A program made the translations under genes and the position numbers. From positions 78,578 through 142,577 of the forward strand of contig DDWZ01000022.1 of assembly GCA_002347095.1 (NCBI GenBank): 64,000 nt of DNA. The letters are read 5' to 3'. The notes beneath the pieces were generated by a model. That model was not told the DNA's origin and did not search any database. It saw only the letters and a list, made by a program, of their open reading frames with translations. How positions within the stretch are numbered: position 1 is the first letter of the stretch; the number at the start of each line of letters is the position of its first letter. This DNA is from Desulfobulbaceae bacterium UBA2273 (lineage in GTDB: Bacteria > Desulfobacterota > Desulfobulbia > Desulfobulbales > Desulfurivibrionaceae). Positions 61,569-64,000 of the stretch are shown piece after piece.

Positions 61569-62178
61569 ACTCATCCAAGAAATTGCCATCCTTGCCCCGC
61601 CGTTTCTGCTGGCCCTCACGGTGCACGAGTTTGCCCACGCCTATATCGCCTACAGGCTTGGCGACCCCTCCGCCCAACAACTGGGCAGGCTCACCCTCAA
61701 TCCGCTGAAGCATCTCGACCCCCTCGGAGTTTTGGCCTTTCTGATCATGAAGATCGGCTGGGCCAAGCCGGTGCCGGTTGATGCCCGCTATTTTAAAAAC
61801 CCGCGGAAGGACATGGTCTGGGTTTCGCTGGCCGGGGTTTCCGCCAACTTGGCTCTGGCCGTGGCCAGCGGCCTTGCTGTCCGGCTGCTGATCCCGGTCG
61901 CCAACCTGCTGCCCATGGCGATCTTTTGGCCGCTCATCCAGATGATTGCCGCCAGCGTCTGGATAAACGTGATGCTGGCCGTGTTCAACCTGATCCCCAT
62001 CCCGCCCCTGGACGGCAGCCAGGTGCTCAGCAACCTTCTTCCCCACAATCTTGCCAGGGTGTACAACAAGCTGGAGCCCGTGGGCTTCTTCATCCTGCTG
62101 GCCCTGTTCTACACCGGTGTCATCCCGAAAATCATGCGCCCGCTGATCTCTTTTGCGCAGGGGCTGATCCTAGGCTGA
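61555..62178 (+). CDS. Site-2 protease family membrane metalloprotease
   Basis: A 207-residue intramembrane protease of the M50 type. The zinc motif is HEFAH in TVHEFAHAYIAYRLGD, and the second site is NLIPIPPLDGSQ; about five helices. The ATG overlaps the preceding gene by 14 bp, implying coupling. M50 proteases of this short type occur across bacteria with unknown substrates. Confidence 0.92.
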   Translation: MDIPKLIQEIAILAPPFLLALTVHEFAHAYIAYRLGDPSAQQLGRLTLNPLKHLDPLGVLAFLIMKIGWAKPVPVDARYFKNPRKDMVWVSLAGVSANLALAVASGLAVRLLIPVANLLPMAIFWPLIQMIAASVWINVMLAVFNLIPIPPLDGSQVLSNLLPHNLARVYNKLEPVGFFILLALFYTGVIPKIMRPLISFAQGLILG

Positions 62179-62338
62179 ACGTTTACACAATCAGAGATTG
62201 ATCTACGTTTTTCCGTTCCAGGTAAAAGATTACGGAAAATTCTTACCGATCCGCCGTATCTTCCGTGCTACACTTGTTTGCAGGATAACAAAGCAAGCCT
62301 GCACCATTGTCGAGAAACCCAAAAAGGGATGCATCGTA

Positions 62339-63091
62339 ATGAGCCCGGACAGCCCAAACATCCATGATGTGCTTGCCTACGAGATTAAGAAGGAGATAGC
62401 GGATCGCTATTTCGGCTTTAGAAAACTCATCGAGGACGACAAGCTCGATTTTGCCGAAAAAATACGCCAGCACTCCTTTATCCTGGAAAAACGGATCAGC
62501 TTTGACCTGATCCGCATCTACATTGTCCTTAAAAACGAAGACCTCATCCAGCGTTTCTTGGCGCTCACCGGCCTGCCCCAGGATCTTTTCTACGACCCCT
62601 ACCTGACCCAATCGGGTACCATCCGAGCCCGGGTTTTTTCCGGGGTGCGCATCCACGGATTCACCCATGCCGGCCGTTTTAAAAATCTGATATTGGACTG
62701 CTACGAACGGTTGGAGGTGCATCTGGCAGAGTACCGGGCCAAGTTTGAAGAACTCAGGAAATACCGCGAGGAGATCAACGAAGAAATCGAGACTTTCTAC
62801 CGGAAAAATGATCTAGGCTCCATCATGGGGTTCCTTAAAACCCTGGGGGACACCCACAAAGCGGGCAGCATGGAGGGCGGCATGGAAGCCGGAATGGCCC
62901 AGAGGATGGAGGCCAAAATGCACATCGCACCGCAACCGCCGCCGGAGCACTTCCTGCCGATCATCCAGTCGCTGCCCCCCCTGGCCACCATCAAGGGGGA
63001 GCTGAAAGCCATCATTCGAGCCGCCTACGAGGATCACGGCTCGGAACTTATCCAGCTTTTGTCCCGGAAAGACACCCCTGCCCCTAGATAA
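62339..63091 (+). CDS. Hypothetical protein
   Basis: A 250-residue soluble protein, no leader or membrane helix. It begins MSPDSPNIHDVLAYEIKKEI. The middle (DLIRIYIVLKNEDLIQRFLAL) and a charged coil YRAKFEELRKYREEINEE are clear, then a methionine-rich linker, then a short C-terminal helical piece. Not recognised. ATG 62339 with an AAGGG site; upstream in-frame codons to 62198 are unlikely to be used. Separate from the protease gene by 160 bp. Confidence 0.7.
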   Translation: MSPDSPNIHDVLAYEIKKEIADRYFGFRKLIEDDKLDFAEKIRQHSFILEKRISFDLIRIYIVLKNEDLIQRFLALTGLPQDLFYDPYLTQSGTIRARVFSGVRIHGFTHAGRFKNLILDCYERLEVHLAEYRAKFEELRKYREEINEEIETFYRKNDLGSIMGFLKTLGDTHKAGSMEGGMEAGMAQRMEAKMHIAPQPPPEHFLPIIQSLPPLATIKGELKAIIRAAYEDHGSELIQLLSRKDTPAPR

Positions 63092-63144
63092 ACTCCTCCA
63101 CCGATTTTTTTTGCTTTTTTAAAAAACACCAGGTATGGTGCTCG

Positions 63145-63171
63145 GTAACACGTTAATTATTAATGTAACAC
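63145..63171 (+). promoter_or_regulatory. Repeat and palindrome before the outer-membrane protein gene
   Basis: GTAACAC occurs at 63145-63151 and 63165-63171, flanking an imperfect palindrome ACGTTAATTATTAATGT (63150-63166). It ends 11 bp before the start codon. A site for an unknown regulator is possible. Confidence 0.4.
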
Positions 63172-63182
63172 TGGAGGAGCCC

Positions 63183-63968
63183 ATGAATTCCCCGTCCGCC
63201 GTTCGCCTGCACCATCTCTCTGCCCCTGTTGTTTTCCTCTCCATCCTCTCCTGCTCCACCGCCGCCTTTGCCGCCCATCCGCTGATCACGGACGACACGG
63301 GCACCATGGGCACGGGCAAGGCCCAACTGGAAATGAACGGCGAATACGGCCGTGACAAGGAAGAGGGCGTTACCACCACCACAACCCAGGGAGACGCCTG
63401 TTTCTCCTATGGGCTCAGCGAATCGGTGGATTTCGTTATCGATCTCCCCTATATCCATTCCCGGGAAAAAAGCGAGGAAGCCACGGTGAGCGAAAACGGC
63501 TTCTCCGACACGGCCATCGAGGTGAAATGGCGATTTTACGAACAGGGGGACGCAAGCCTTGCCATCAAACCAGGACTCACCCTGCCCACCGGCGACGATG
63601 AAAAAGGCTTGGGCGCAGGCAAGGCAACCTACAGCCTTTTTTTCATCGCCTCACAGGAAATGGACCCGTGGGCCTTCCACCTGAACCTCGGCTATCTCCG
63701 AAACGAAAACACCCTGGATGAAGAACAGAATCTCTGGCATGCATCCATCGCCTCCACCGTTGCCTTGACCGAACAGCTCACCGCCGTCGCCAACCTCGGC
63801 GTTGAAAGCAACACCGACAAACTCGCTGGCACCGATCCCGCCTTTGTCCTGGCCGGGTTGGTCTATGCCCTCTCCGAGGAGTTTGATCTTGATTTCGGGG
63901 TCAAATACGGGCTCAACGATCCTGAAACCGACCGGACCGTGCTGGCCGGGGTGACCTGGAAGTTTTAG
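63183..63968 (+). CDS. Outer-membrane beta-barrel protein, phenol_MetA_deg-like
   Basis: A 261-residue protein with a signal peptide ending AFAAHP near residue 30 and a beta-strand-rich body (alternating hydrophobic strands, C-terminal LAGVTWKF, ending in aromatic Phe as in outer-membrane barrels). LTLPTGDDEKGLGAGKATYSL resembles the MetA-pathway-of-phenol-degradation putative transporter family. Substrate unknown. ATG 63183 has TGGAGGAG upstream. Confidence 0.8.
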   Translation: MNSPSAVRLHHLSAPVVFLSILSCSTAAFAAHPLITDDTGTMGTGKAQLEMNGEYGRDKEEGVTTTTTQGDACFSYGLSESVDFVIDLPYIHSREKSEEATVSENGFSDTAIEVKWRFYEQGDASLAIKPGLTLPTGDDEKGLGAGKATYSLFFIASQEMDPWAFHLNLGYLRNENTLDEEQNLWHASIASTVALTEQLTAVANLGVESNTDKLAGTDPAFVLAGLVYALSEEFDLDFGVKYGLNDPETDRTVLAGVTWKF

Positions 63969-64000
63969 GCGTTTTTGTCCCAAAAAAAAGAGGTAGCCCG

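Overview
The window is a 64-kb piece of a GC-rich genome, most likely a strictly anaerobic, sulfur-metabolising member of the Desulfobacterota. Desulfobulbales/Desulfurivibrionaceae-type is my best guess, inferred from gene content: desulfoferrodoxin and flavodiiron proteins, a DVU0298-family protein, a short RdgC-like protein, a YedE-TusA-DsrE (YTD) cluster, cytochrome bd, and bis-MGD-type oxidoreductase and molybdenum-cofactor genes. No rRNA, CRISPR array, phage or complete insertion sequence is seen.

Layout. 1-3.1 kb: partial gatB, an RdgC-like pair, and tRNA-Lys/tRNA-Glu ending in a strong terminator. 3.3-5.0 kb: a Fic enzyme and a cysteine-cluster protein. 5.0-15.2 kb: a sulfur/energy island. 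A histidine kinase operon diverges from an NtrC-type sigma-54 activator. Next come a large palindrome, a consensus-like sigma-54 promoter, and then a split TauE/TSUP exporter, a receiver protein, a cytoplasmic PsrA/PhsA-like molybdoenzyme, its Fe-S subunit and a tandem UspA. 15.5-20.6 kb: EF-G-like GTPase, a MITE-like repeat, an AcuI/YhdH reductase, a lipoprotein and a PflA-like radical SAM protein. 20.8-24.6 kb: an oxidative-stress block (PerR-like regulator with its box, a 5'-truncated rubrerythrin, desulfoferrodoxin, ferritin, flavodiiron protein, DVU0298 protein). 24.8-29.9 kb: HDOD protein, then Rrf2 regulator, DUF4492 and cydABX. 30-31.5 kb: a cation exporter with a MarR regulator and its operator.

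31.5-34.3 kb is an accessory, lower-GC segment: a Phd/RelE toxin-antitoxin pair, an ABC-type ATPase gene overlapping a PD-(D/E)XK nuclease-like gene (candidate defence module), a broken Xre antitoxin and tandem repeats. 34.3-38.6 kb: metW, metX, metY and an inositol-phosphatase family gene; a 188-bp interspersed repeat lies exactly between metY and metX. 38.6-43.3 kb: MFS transporter, FliK-like protein, and a receiver-GAF-histidine kinase. 43.5-46.5 kb: the YTD cluster (yedE divergent from tusA, dsrE-like and two small genes). 46.6-49.3 kb: two L,D-transpeptidases tail to tail, a small protein and a HIT protein. 49.3-53.2 kb: mobB-mobA-moeA and serS. 53.4-64 kb: diguanylate cyclase, ddl, glcD-like oxidase, rpsU, xerD, a DHH-CBS-tRNA nucleotidyltransferase fusion, a site-2 protease, an unknown protein and an outer-membrane protein.

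How it fits together: three sulfur-related units (the sigma-54 island, the YTD cluster, and metXY for sulfide assimilation) and a molybdenum-cofactor operon that could supply the molybdoenzyme sit beside two oxygen-defence blocks (PerR/desulfoferrodoxin/flavodiiron and Rrf2/cytochrome bd). This suits an anaerobe living at an oxic-anoxic sulfur interface and possibly able to disproportionate sulfur compounds. All functions are read from sequence and family knowledge; no searches were run.
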